From Amycolatopsis japonica (GTDB lineage Bacteria > Actinomycetota > Actinomycetes > Mycobacteriales > Pseudonocardiaceae): a stretch of DNA of 64,000 nucleotides. Below are positions 42,810-51,133 of this stretch, piece by piece. The notes beneath the pieces were generated by a model. The model was not told where the DNA came from. It worked only from the letters and a program-made list of their open reading frames with translations, and did no database searches. The stretch is from contig NZ_CP008953.1 of NCBI RefSeq assembly GCF_000732925.1, positions 2,418,001 through 2,482,000 on the forward strand, written 5' to 3'. A program made the position numbers and the translations under genes. Position 1 is the first letter of the stretch; each line of letters opens with the position of its first letter.

Positions 42810-44026
42810 GCTCCTCCGTCGCGGGCGAACCGCACGACGATCTCGCGGACGAGATCGCCGAACCGGTCGAGTTCTCCGACATCGGCGTATTCCCCGCGCG
42901 AGTGCGCGTTGTTCGCTCCCAAGGAACCGGGACCGAGAACCGCCGTCTTCGTGCTGGGGACGTCGGCGAGCCACAAGGCGTCGCACGTGAAGGCGGGCTC
43001 GTCGTCCGGCCAGCGGGCAACGAACGCGTCCAGCAGCGGGATGTCCTGCGCCGATAGCGCGGGCAGGTCGCGTTTCAGCCAGCGCAGGCCGGTGATCCTC
43101 GCCGCGTCCGTCGCGGTGCGGGCGAAGGCCGGGGACCGCCGGAACCGGTCCTCGAACGCGGCGACGCCGCTCCTGAGTCCGTCCTCCAGTGCCGCGGTCA
43201 TCTTCGCCGCCGCTTCTCCCGAGTCATAGGGAATGTTGAGCAGAAGTTCGCCGCGGCCGTACACCCGGTTGTGCATCCGGCCCGTATGCAGGCCCGCGAC
43301 GCAGACCTGACCGTGCTTCGGCAGGTCGTCCGCGAGGTGCTGGGCGAGGAACCCGAGCAGGACCGTCGCGTTGTGTCCTCGATGCGGCTCGTCGTCGATG
43401 GCGTCTTCGCCGTCCACGTGTACGCACGCGGTCATCGACGCCGAGCACCGGGGGAGGTACCGCAGTCCGGTCGGCTCGCAGAAGATGTTGAGTTCGCCGT
43501 GGAATCCCGCTTCGACGAGCGGCCGTGTCCCGAAGACGCCCATCGCCCCGCCCTCCTCGCCGGAGACCGCCTGGATGAGGACACCGATGTCCCGGCCGAC
43601 CGCCTGCTCCGTCGCCAAGGCGGCCCGGACTCCGGCCAGCAGGGCCACCGCCGGCCCCTTGGCGTCGATCGCGCCGCGGCCGACGAATCTGGTCCCGTCG
43701 AAACCCGCCGGTTCGAACGGGGCCACCGTGTCGAGGTGCACGTTGAACATGACGGCGGGAGCGGCGGGGCCGATCCGCAGCACGAGACTCGGCTGGCAGG
43801 TGAGGAATCCGGGCCCGGTGTCGCGGAGCAGGAGGGGAACACCCGGACGGTCCAGTACCGACGGATCCGGGGCGGCGAACCGCAGGACGTCGAAACCGAT
43901 GTCGACGGCCGCGTCGGCGTACGCACGCATCGCGTCCCACAGGCGGACTTCACCCGTCGTTTCGAGCGGCCCGGCCGTCGGGAGGTCGAGCAGCTCCATC
44001 AACAGGCTTCGATCCTCGGGCGTCAT
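42806..44026 (-). CDS. M20-family metallohydrolase/deacylase
   Basis: 406 residues, ATG 44026. Metal ligands: VMFNVHLDTVAPFEPAGFDG (His, Asp), GRGAIDAKGPAVALLAGVRA (bridging Asp) and QAVSGEEGGAMGVFGTRPLV (catalytic and metal Glu); FCEPTGLRYLPRCSASMTAC lies in the region of the dimerisation domain. Likely role is removal of an N-acyl group or cleavage of an amide in the cluster's pathway. Third gene of the minus arm, with ATGA junctions on both sides. Confidence 0.87.
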   Translation of the reverse strand: MTPEDRSLLMELLDLPTAGPLETTGEVRLWDAMRAYADAAVDIGFDVLRFAAPDPSVLDRPGVPLLLRDTGPGFLTCQPSLVLRIGPAAPAVMFNVHLDTVAPFEPAGFDGTRFVGRGAIDAKGPAVALLAGVRAALATEQAVGRDIGVLIQAVSGEEGGAMGVFGTRPLVEAGFHGELNIFCEPTGLRYLPRCSASMTACVHVDGEDAIDDEPHRGHNATVLLGFLAQHLADDLPKHGQVCVAGLHTGRMHNRVYGRGELLLNIPYDSGEAAAKMTAALEDGLRSGVAAFEDRFRRSPAFARTATDAARITGLRWLKRDLPALSAQDIPLLDAFVARWPDDEPAFTCDALWLADVPSTKTAVLGPGSLGANNAHSRGEYADVGELDRFGDLVREIVVRFARDGGA

Positions 44027-44841
44027 CGGAGGAGCCCGGCCATCGCCCGGCCCGCGGCGACGAACGCGGACGCCGCGCCCTCGGCCAGCACCCCTTGTTC
44101 GTGCGGTACGAGCGCGAGATGCGGCTCCAGCGACCAGGCTCCCTGATATCCGTTGGCCCGCAAGAGTTTCACGCAGTCGGCGACCCGTGCGGCGCCCTGG
44201 CCGGGGAGCGTGAAGCCGCGTTCGTCGGCGTCCTTGACGTGCACGTGCTCGACGTGACCGACGATGTCGGCGAGCAGGTCGAACCCGTCGTAACCGTGGG
44301 CGACGCCGTTGCCGGTGTCGAACAGCAGCTTCAGTGCCGGGCTCGCGACTTCGTCCAGCAGGTCGAGCATGCGCTCGGCCCGCGTGCCCGCCCAGCCCGA
44401 ACAGTTCTCGTGAAGCAGCGTGACTCCCTGCTTCTCGGCCCGCTCGGCGAGCACGGTGATCCGCTCGATGGCCAGCGCGCGCCAGGAGGCATCACTCAGT
44501 CCGTCGTGGGGATAGGACATGATCCTCACGTAGCCGGTGCCGATCGCCCGCGCCCGCCGGGCGAGCACGTCGAGTTCTTCGAGGTCGCGCCGGAAATCGG
44601 TACCGGCCGGACGGGACCAGCCACCGATCCGGGACGCCAGGCAGACCACGCGCACGCCGTTGTCGGACAAGGCGGCCGCGACGGCGCCGAACCGTGCGTC
44701 GGTGAGGTCGGCGACGGCCTCCCGGTCGATCGTGCGCAGTTCGATCGCCTTCCAGCCCAGCGTGTCGAGCACCGAGAGCTGGCCACCGATGTCGTACGCA
44801 GCCTCGTCCGTGATGCCGGCGAGCACCGGGTCATCCGGCAT
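44023..44841 (-). CDS. Sugar phosphate isomerase/epimerase-like TIM barrel (AP-endonuclease-2 fold)
   Basis: 272 residues, ATG 44841, overlapping the previous gene by 11 bases. TIM-barrel features: GWKAIELRTIDREAVADLTD, RVVCLASRIGGWSRPAGTD, VTLLHENCSGWAGTRAERML (metal Glu), LKLLFDTGNGVAHGYDGFDL (Asp), VEHVHVKDADERGF (His) and AWSLEPHLALVPHE (Glu). This IolE/IolI/hydroxypyruvate-isomerase fold epimerises or isomerises ketoses and inosose-type ketones. Next to Gfo dehydrogenases and DegT aminotransferases it fits handling of a keto-sugar or keto-cyclitol. Confidence 0.87.
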   Translation of the reverse strand: MPDDPVLAGITDEAAYDIGGQLSVLDTLGWKAIELRTIDREAVADLTDARFGAVAAALSDNGVRVVCLASRIGGWSRPAGTDFRRDLEELDVLARRARAIGTGYVRIMSYPHDGLSDASWRALAIERITVLAERAEKQGVTLLHENCSGWAGTRAERMLDLLDEVASPALKLLFDTGNGVAHGYDGFDLLADIVGHVEHVHVKDADERGFTLPGQGAARVADCVKLLRANGYQGAWSLEPHLALVPHEQGVLAEGAASAFVAAGRAMAGLLR

Positions 44842-45850
44842 GGGACGCCACCGCGTCGGGTTCCGGGCTGGTGACCGGTTCCGCGCAGATGTTCTTGGCC
44901 ACCGACAGCAGCCGGACCACCTCGGTGGCGAAGGTGAAGCCCTGCGTCTGCTCCCCGTCCAGCTGGAATTTCCGGTAGGCCTCGAACATCCATTCCGTCA
45001 TCGCGTCGTCCCGCAGGACGACGTGCTCGGACCGGCCGTTCGAACACAGCGTCAGCTGCGAGTGATGGTCGTCGCCGCTCACCGCGAAATGCCCGACCGC
45101 GCTGCCCTGCTCGAACTCGACGGTGACCCGCCGCTCGCGGACCGGGGAGGTGAGATCCGAGCGGATCTCGGTGTGGACACCCGAGTTGTGCCGGAGGCCG
45201 ACGGTGGCCCCGCCCATCCGCGGGCCGACGTTGCCCTCGACCTCGAGATCGGTTCCGGACGCGTGGGTGACCCGGGCTGCGCCCGCGAGCCGCAGCGCGA
45301 GCGCGACACCGTGCGGCAGCTCGACGTCGAAGGCGGTCGGGTGCCCGGGCCGCACGAGCGACCGGCGGAATCGCGGCTTGTTCTGCACGACGTCGATCGA
45401 CTTCGCGGCGCCGAACCGGCCACCGCGGAGGAGCTCGACCAGCCGCTTCGTGAGGCTGCTGGCGAGCCAGGGTTCGACGACCTCGATATGCAGTTTGTAC
45501 TTGCGGCGCAAGCGGACGATCCGGGCGAGGTCGTCGATGTCGGTCGTGAGGGGCTTCTCCACGATCATCTTGCGAAAGCCCAGCGCGGCGAGATCGGAGA
45601 GCACCGCCAGCCGCTGGGTCGGTGGCGTGCAGATGTGCACGATCGTGTCGGCGGGGCAGAGCCCGTCGGCCGCCTCGTGGAGGGTCGGTGTGATCACGAG
45701 ACCCGGCCGGGAGACGACGGTCTCTCTCGGTTCGCAGGCAACGACGGGATGGTCGTCGAAGAGCTTCGGGGTCCGTTCACGGAGTTTGGCCAAGACGGGG
45801 AGATGCAGACCCGCGCCTGCCCGGCCGAGTCCCACGACGAATGATCGCAC
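44831..45850 (-). CDS. Gfo/Idh/MocA-family dehydrogenase, first gene of the minus arm
   Basis: 339 residues from GTG 45850 (GAGGAG about 11 bases upstream); an ATG 66 bases earlier is in frame but precedes the Rossmann start. FVVGLGRAGAGLHLPVLAKL is the nucleotide-binding motif, KMIVEKPLTTDIDDLARIVR holds the EKP catalytic triad element, and the rest is the C-terminal sheet domain. It is less similar to the other Gfo gene of the cluster than two paralogues of one step would be, so the two probably oxidise different positions. It is divergent from the DegT gene at 46032. Confidence 0.85.
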   Translation of the reverse strand: MRSFVVGLGRAGAGLHLPVLAKLRERTPKLFDDHPVVACEPRETVVSRPGLVITPTLHEAADGLCPADTIVHICTPPTQRLAVLSDLAALGFRKMIVEKPLTTDIDDLARIVRLRRKYKLHIEVVEPWLASSLTKRLVELLRGGRFGAAKSIDVVQNKPRFRRSLVRPGHPTAFDVELPHGVALALRLAGAARVTHASGTDLEVEGNVGPRMGGATVGLRHNSGVHTEIRSDLTSPVRERRVTVEFEQGSAVGHFAVSGDDHHSQLTLCSNGRSEHVVLRDDAMTEWMFEAYRKFQLDGEQTQGFTFATEVVRLLSVAKNICAEPVTSPEPDAVASHAG

Positions 45851-46031
45851 TGGCGAGCCCGCTCCTCGAGTTTCGCAATCAGAAATCCATTTCGAAACTG
45901 ACATCGACAAGATCAACTGTCAACAGTTAGGCCACGGGTTGACCAGGAAGTGCGAACGTGGGCGGACGTGCGGATTGCCTGTCCTACGCTCGGAAACGGT
46001 TCCTACACCACCGGAGGTGGGTACGCTGTCG
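45851..46031. promoter_or_regulatory. Divergent control region of the 15-gene biosynthetic locus
   Basis: This 181-base gap is the only non-overlapping point in the whole cluster and must contain promoters for both arms. AGTTTCG (45869-45875) and CGAAACT (45893-45899) are inverted around 17 bases; AACTG (45915-45919) and CAGTT (45924-45928) are inverted around TCAA. The 45871-45930 part is AT-rich. GGAGGTG at 46013-46019 is the ribosome-binding site of the first plus-arm gene. No dedicated regulator gene lies beside it. Confidence 0.6.
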
Positions 46032-47165
46032 GTGTCTTTCTTCAATCAATCGGCCACATTCGAGCGAACGTGGGCCGGCACCAGGCGACATATTCTCGAA
46101 GTCGTCGAAAATGGCAAGTATTCACACGGTGCCAAGGTGGCCGAACTCGAGTCCGCGCTGGCCGCGTACACCGGCGCGAGATTCGTCGTCGGGGTGAACA
46201 GCGGAACGGACGCGCTCGTCCTCCTGCTGAGGGCGGTGGGTCTGAAGCCCGGCGAGGAGGTGGTCGTCCCCGCTTTCTCCTTCGGGGCGTCGGCGACCTC
46301 GGTCGTGCTCGCGGGCGGCACGCCGGTCTTCGCCGACATCGAGGCGGACGGATACGGCATCGACCCCGCCGCGGTGGCGGACGCCGCCGGGGACCGCACC
46401 CGGTTCGTCATGCCGACGCATTTGTTCTCCCGGCTCGCGGACATCGACGGTGTGCTTCGCGTCGCGCGACGCCTCGACCTCACGGTGGTCGAGGACAGCG
46501 CGGAGGCCATCGGCATGCGTCACCGCGGCACGCACGCCGGTCTGTTCGGCGCGGGCGGGGTGCTGTCGTTCTTCCCGACGAAGACACTGGGCGCGCTCGG
46601 TGACGCAGGCGCCGTGCTCACCGACGACGCCCGGATCGCCGCGACCGCCGACGCGCTCCGCCACCACGGCCGCTTCGGCGCCACGATCGCCGACTTCCCC
46701 GCGATCTCGACGGCGACCGGCCTTCCCGGCGTGAACAGCAAGATGGACGACATCCAGGCAGCCGTCCTCCTCTCGAAGCTCACCACGCTCGACAGCGACA
46801 TCGCCCGGCGCGCGGAACTGGCGTCCCGGTACAGCGAAGCGCTCGCGGGAGTGTCGGGTGTGCGCAAGCTGCCGGAGCGCCGGCCGGACAGCGTGTTCTA
46901 CGTCTACGTGGTCGAGGTCGACGCGAGGGACGACCTGGCGGCGTATCTGTCGGCGGTGGGTGTGGAGACCGAGATCTACTACCCGACCCCGCTTCATCTG
47001 CAACCCTGCTTCGACGGCCTCGGCTATCGGAAGGGTGAATTCCCGAACGCCGAGCGCGCCTGCCGCCACACGCTCGCGCTACCGCTGTATCCGGACATGC
47101 CCGCCGGGGACTGCTATCGGGTCTGCGACGCGATCCGCGACTTCTACCACGGGCGGCGAGGATGA
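46032..47165 (+). CDS. DegT/DnrJ/EryC1/StrS aminotransferase 1
   Basis: 377 residues from GTG 46032, with GGAGGTG 12 bases upstream (GTG 46017 also in frame). PLP fold type I: VGVNSGTDALVLLLRAVGLK, VVPAFSFGASATSVVLAGGT, Asp155 (VVEDSAEAIGMRHRG) binding the pyridine nitrogen, Lys184 (SFFPTKTLGALGDAG) for the Schiff base, and HHGRFGATI with VNSKMDDIQAAVLLSKL. Family members aminate keto-sugars and keto-cyclitols with Glu or Gln as donor. No sugar-nucleotide synthase is present, so the ketone probably comes from the cluster dehydrogenases. Starts the plus arm. Confidence 0.9.
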   Translation: MSFFNQSATFERTWAGTRRHILEVVENGKYSHGAKVAELESALAAYTGARFVVGVNSGTDALVLLLRAVGLKPGEEVVVPAFSFGASATSVVLAGGTPVFADIEADGYGIDPAAVADAAGDRTRFVMPTHLFSRLADIDGVLRVARRLDLTVVEDSAEAIGMRHRGTHAGLFGAGGVLSFFPTKTLGALGDAGAVLTDDARIAATADALRHHGRFGATIADFPAISTATGLPGVNSKMDDIQAAVLLSKLTTLDSDIARRAELASRYSEALAGVSGVRKLPERRPDSVFYVYVVEVDARDDLAAYLSAVGVETEIYYPTPLHLQPCFDGLGYRKGEFPNAERACRHTLALPLYPDMPAGDCYRVCDAIRDFYHGRRG

Positions 47166-48283
47166 CCCTCCCGTTCTTCCCGACGGATCTGTTCGACGAC
47201 GACCGTGCCGAACTGCTGGACATCGTCCATCGCGTCGGTCTCGCCCCCGACCAGAAATTCATCCTCGGCGAGCGCACGGCCCGCTTCGAAGCGGCCATCC
47301 GTGACTCGGTCGGCGCCGCGGACGCGGTCGCTTGCGGCAGCGGAACCTCGGCGCTGACGCTGGTCCTGCGCGCGATGGACGTCGGCCCCGGGGACGAGGT
47401 GATCGTGCCCGCCTTCGGCTGCGCTCCGCTCGCGGCCGCGCCGGCCTTGCTCGGTGCGACGCCGGTGTTCGCCGACATCGACCCGTGGACGATGGTCGTC
47501 GATCCCGCCGCGGTCGCCCGGCTGGTCACCCCGCGCACCAAGGTGATCATGCCGGCGCACATGTTCTCGGTCATGGCGGACATGCCGGAGTTGCGCCGGA
47601 TCGCCACCGGAATGGGCGTGCGGTTGCTGGAGGACTCCGCGGTCGCCCAGGGCGGGACGCTCGCGGGCACCCCCGCCGGGATGTGGGGCGACGCCGGTGT
47701 CTACTCGTTCGTACAGGTCAAGACGTTCGGCATGCCGGGCGAAGGGGGAATGGTCGTCACCCGCGACGCCGGGCTCGGCGCGGCGGTGCGGATGCTGCGC
47801 AACCACGGCCAGGACGGCAAGTCCAGGTTCGTGTATCACCGGATCGGCTACAACAGCCGGTTCGACGAGATCATGGCGGAGTTCCAGCTGTACCGGCTCC
47901 CGACGTTGCCCCGGCGGCTGAGGCGTCGGGCACGGATCGGCGAGTACTACACCGGACGTTTCGCCGAACTGGCGGGCTGCGGTGTGCTCGCGCCGCCTCC
48001 CGCCCGTGATGGACGGTGCTACTACGTCTATTCGCTCCTCTGCGAGCGCAGGGACGAACTCCGTGAGTACCTCGCGGCGCGAGGCATCGGCTCGCACGTC
48101 TACTACCCGGCGCCGTTGCCGAGGCAACCCGCGTTCGCTCCCTACACCCGGCCGGGCGATGCCTGGCCCGCGGCGGAACTGGCCGCGCGGCGGACGCTGG
48201 CCATCCCGATCTACCCGCATTTGACGGACGCGCAGGTGGAACGCATCGCGGACGCGGTGTGCCGATTCGCGAAGGAGTCGTGA
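47162..48283 (+). CDS. DegT/DnrJ/EryC1/StrS aminotransferase 2
   Basis: 373 residues, ATG 47162, overlapping the first aminotransferase by four bases. Motifs: AVACGSGTSALTLVLRAMDV, VIVPAFGCAPLAAAPALLGA, Asp158 (LLEDSAVAQGG), Lys187 (YSFVQVKTFGMPGEGG) and RIGYNSRFDEIMAEFQLYRL. It differs from the first copy at most residues beyond the family motifs, so the two likely aminate different substrates or positions; two transamination steps suggest a diamino product. Its stop overlaps the next start (TGATG). Confidence 0.9.
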   Translation: MTLPFFPTDLFDDDRAELLDIVHRVGLAPDQKFILGERTARFEAAIRDSVGAADAVACGSGTSALTLVLRAMDVGPGDEVIVPAFGCAPLAAAPALLGATPVFADIDPWTMVVDPAAVARLVTPRTKVIMPAHMFSVMADMPELRRIATGMGVRLLEDSAVAQGGTLAGTPAGMWGDAGVYSFVQVKTFGMPGEGGMVVTRDAGLGAAVRMLRNHGQDGKSRFVYHRIGYNSRFDEIMAEFQLYRLPTLPRRLRRRARIGEYYTGRFAELAGCGVLAPPPARDGRCYYVYSLLCERRDELREYLAARGIGSHVYYPAPLPRQPAFAPYTRPGDAWPAAELAARRTLAIPIYPHLTDAQVERIADAVCRFAKES

Positions 48284-48924
48284 TGCAGCAGGTTACCCGC
48301 ACCCCCGCGCCGAGCGAGGTCGCCGACGAATGGCGCAAACGCGCGGAGCGGGCCGGGCTGACCCGGGTCATGCGCGCCTCCCAGCCCGCCGAACTCGCGG
48401 CGGGGACGACCGCCCGCACCATCCGGCTCGTCACGGGGTTCCTGGACTCGCTCGGCGAGGTGGGATCCGCGCTGGAGATCGGCTGCGGGATGGGCAGGCT
48501 CACGCCGTCGATCGCGGCGCACGCGCGTGCGGTGACGGCGATCGACATGACCCCGCGTATGCTCTCCCTGGCCAGGGAGAACTGCGCACATCTGTCCACA
48601 GTGGACTTCGTGCGCACGACCGTCCAGCGGCTTCCCTGGCAGGACAAGCGGTTCGACGTCGCCGTTTGCGTGTGGGTGCTGATGCACGTCCTGGACGACG
48701 ACGAGATCGCCGACGCGTGCCGGGCGATCGCCGCGGCGGCACGGCATCTCGTCCTCGTCGAGTACGAGGACGCGGAAATCCCGGTCGGCCGGTTCTCGAG
48801 ATTGCGGACCGTGGAGGAGTACTTGGCCCTCCTTCCCGGCGCCCGCCTGCTCGACCGACGTGAGCTGGACTACGGCGGCGACCGGTCGTTCGTCGCGTTG
48901 ATCGCCTTGGACGACCCGCGATGA
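48283..48924 (+). CDS. Class I SAM-dependent methyltransferase 1
   Basis: 213 residues, ATG 48283 with GAAGGAG at 48271-48277. SAM-binding motif I ALEIGCGMGRLTPSIAAHA, acidic end of strand 2 in AVTAIDMTPRMLSLARENC, and motif post-I FDVAVCVWVLMHVLDDDEI. It probably N- or O-methylates an intermediate. The stop overlaps the next start by four bases. Confidence 0.88.
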   Translation: MQQVTRTPAPSEVADEWRKRAERAGLTRVMRASQPAELAAGTTARTIRLVTGFLDSLGEVGSALEIGCGMGRLTPSIAAHARAVTAIDMTPRMLSLARENCAHLSTVDFVRTTVQRLPWQDKRFDVAVCVWVLMHVLDDDEIADACRAIAAAARHLVLVEYEDAEIPVGRFSRLRTVEEYLALLPGARLLDRRELDYGGDRSFVALIALDDPR

Positions 48925-49844
48925 CCACCCTCGCCGTCACTCGTGGCAAAGCGTATTTCAGGCTCGCGAAGCTCGACATCGTCGACTACTACCTCGGCGT
49001 GGTCGTGGTGTGGACGTTGCTGGCGCCGATGTCGAGGTTCGATCCGGGGGTCTTGGCGACCGTCGGGGTGTTCCTGCTCGGCGAGGTGTTCGTGATCGCC
49101 GCGATGGTCGCGCTGGACGATCTCACGGGTTACCGGGACGGCAGCGACATCACGAACTACTCACCGGACGACGCGCGCCGCAAGCGATACCGGAAGCCGC
49201 TGGTCGCGGGAACGCTGAACGAGGACCAGGTGCTGCGGTTCGCGTGGGCGACCGGTGTCGTCGGTGCGGCACTGTGGCTCACGGCCATCGCGATCGCGCC
49301 GCACAGTCCTCTGTGGACGGTCGTCCTGATCGTGGTCACCTACTTCTTCTCGTTGCAGTACTCCTGGGGAGTGAAGCTCAGCTATCACGGCTTCCAGGAG
49401 TTCTTCATCGCGGCGCTAGGCTGGGCGCTGGTCCTCGCGCCGTACGGCCTCGCGACCGGCGAGTTCACCGGGTTCGCGCTCGCCCAGGCGCTGCTCTTCG
49501 GCCTGGGGCCGTTGCTGTTCGGCGTCTACTCCAACACCAACGACGTCGACGGCGATCGCCGGGTCGGCAGGCCGACGGTGGCCGCCTTGACCTCGGCCCG
49601 GGGCAACATGTTCTTCGTGATCGGCGTGTCGGCGGCCGAACTCGCGCTGATCCTCGCCGTCCCCGCCCTCGGCGGCCCGTGGTGGTTCCCGCTCGCGCTC
49701 GTACCCACGATCGTCTCGCGCGGATGGCAGCTGTGGCTCGGTTTCGCGCTGGGGGACATCCTGCGGGCGCGGATGCTCGGCATCCGGATCCACCGGCTCA
49801 CCGTGCTGACGCTCGTCCTGGTGAACCTGGTGGTGATCACGTGA
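48921..49844 (+). CDS. UbiA-family prenyltransferase
   Basis: 307 residues, ATG 48921. About eight transmembrane helices (LGVVVVWTLLAPM, FLLGEVFVIAAMVAL, LWTVVLIVVTYFFSLQYSWG and others). The first aspartate-rich motif is D66-D67-x5-D73-x2-D76 (LDDLTGYRDGSD) and the second N207-D208-x-D210-x-D212 (NTNDVDGDRR), both needed to bind Mg-diphosphate. The second motif resembles MenA/UbiA. It would attach an isoprenyl chain to an aromatic or other acceptor in the membrane. No prenyl-diphosphate synthase is encoded nearby. Confidence 0.88.
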   Translation: MTTLAVTRGKAYFRLAKLDIVDYYLGVVVVWTLLAPMSRFDPGVLATVGVFLLGEVFVIAAMVALDDLTGYRDGSDITNYSPDDARRKRYRKPLVAGTLNEDQVLRFAWATGVVGAALWLTAIAIAPHSPLWTVVLIVVTYFFSLQYSWGVKLSYHGFQEFFIAALGWALVLAPYGLATGEFTGFALAQALLFGLGPLLFGVYSNTNDVDGDRRVGRPTVAALTSARGNMFFVIGVSAAELALILAVPALGGPWWFPLALVPTIVSRGWQLWLGFALGDILRARMLGIRIHRLTVLTLVLVNLVVIT

Positions 49845-51133
49845 CCGACGTCGACGTGGCGGTGGTGGGCGCGGGTGTCGCCGGGCTCACCACCGCGTAC
49901 CAGCTGGGCAAGGCGGGGCGTGAGGCGCGGGTTTTCGAGGCGGCCGATGTGGTCGGCGGCCGGATGACGACCCTGCGCGAGGATGGCTACCTGATCGACA
50001 CCTGCGCCGAGCAGATGGCCGAGCGGGGTTACGACGAGACCTGGCGGCTGCTGGCGGAACTGGGCGTCGGGCCGGCCGCGGCGCCCCCGATCGGACGGGG
50101 GATCGCGATGTGGCGCGGCAAGGCCCGGTCCGGCGTCGCGCAGACGCGGGGATTGGTCACCGGAGCAGGGTTGTCCCTCCGGGCGCGGTGGGACGCGGCG
50201 CGGCTGATCAGGGGCACGTTCGACACCGAACGTCCGGAGAGTTCGAGGCTGGGCGGGGCGACCGTCGCGGAGTTCGCCGCACCGCATCACCCGGACCTGA
50301 TGCGGTACCTGCTTCAGCCCATCGTCTCCGGTTTCTTCGGCTGGGATCCGGCCCGGTCCGCTGCGGCGCCCTTGCTCGCGCTGCTCACGGCGGTGGGGCC
50401 ACCGCCGACCTGGCGGGCGTATCGCGACGGCATGGACACCTTCGCCCGTGCCCTCGCCGCGAAAACGGACGTCACCACGGGGTTCCGCGTCGACGAGGTC
50501 GTGGACGACGGTTCCTCGGCACGCCTTTTCAGCGGTACGCGGGAGATCAGCGCGCGAGCGGTCGTGCTGGCCGTCCCCGCCCCGGTGGCGGCCAGGCTCC
50601 ACCCCGGGCACGGCTCGGCCTTTCTCCGCGAGTGTTCGTTCACGCCGGTGGTCAAGGCGCACCTGCTTCTCGATCGCCCGCTCGGTGGTCCCGACTACGC
50701 CTTGGTGGTGCCGACCGCCGAGAACGGCACGGTGTCCACGGTCATCTTCGACCATTTGAAGCATCCCGGCCGCGCGCCGGAGGGCCGCGGGCTGGTCACG
50801 CTCATGGCCCATCCGGCCGTGGTGCCGGACCTGCTGGACGCCTCCGACGAGGACGTGGCGAGCCGGCTGACCGGCGCCGCCGAACCGCTCGTCCCCGGTC
50901 TGCGGTCGGCGACCCGCCGCGCGATCGTCCGGCGGGTGCGCCACGCGGCGCCCGAAGCGACGCCTCGGGCACTGGCCTTGCGTGCCGGGTTCGAGGCGGG
51001 GCTCGGTCGTGGTGTCGTCGACTACGCGGGGGACTGGGTGTTCCTGAGCCCGTGCAGCGAGTCGGCCGTCCGCTCCGGTGTGCGGGCGGCGCGACGGCTG
51101 GCCGCTCGCCCGGCGAAGGAAAGGACCCGATGA
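49841..51133 (+). CDS. FAD-dependent oxidoreductase (amine oxidase/protoporphyrinogen-oxidase-like)
   Basis: 430 residues from GTG 49841 (GTGA overlap with UbiA). The N-terminal dinucleotide-binding motif is VAVVGAGVAGLTTAYQLGKA followed by ARVFEAADVVGGRMTTLRED, the GG motif of the monoamine-oxidase/phytoene-desaturase superfamily, and a C-terminal FAD contact GDWVFLSPCSESAVRSGVRA. It could desaturate or oxidise a prenylated or amino intermediate. Its position after UbiA suggests action on the same molecule. Confidence 0.85.
   Translation: MTDVDVAVVGAGVAGLTTAYQLGKAGREARVFEAADVVGGRMTTLREDGYLIDTCAEQMAERGYDETWRLLAELGVGPAAAPPIGRGIAMWRGKARSGVAQTRGLVTGAGLSLRARWDAARLIRGTFDTERPESSRLGGATVAEFAAPHHPDLMRYLLQPIVSGFFGWDPARSAAAPLLALLTAVGPPPTWRAYRDGMDTFARALAAKTDVTTGFRVDEVVDDGSSARLFSGTREISARAVVLAVPAPVAARLHPGHGSAFLRECSFTPVVKAHLLLDRPLGGPDYALVVPTAENGTVSTVIFDHLKHPGRAPEGRGLVTLMAHPAVVPDLLDASDEDVASRLTGAAEPLVPGLRSATRRAIVRRVRHAAPEATPRALALRAGFEAGLGRGVVDYAGDWVFLSPCSESAVRSGVRAARRLAARPAKERTR

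Noticed and set aside
45784..46031. Extension of the aminotransferase 1 frame upstream to 45123
   Set aside because: The upstream frame is antisense to the Gfo gene and lacks aminotransferase features; the ribosome-binding site at 46013 fixes a much later start.
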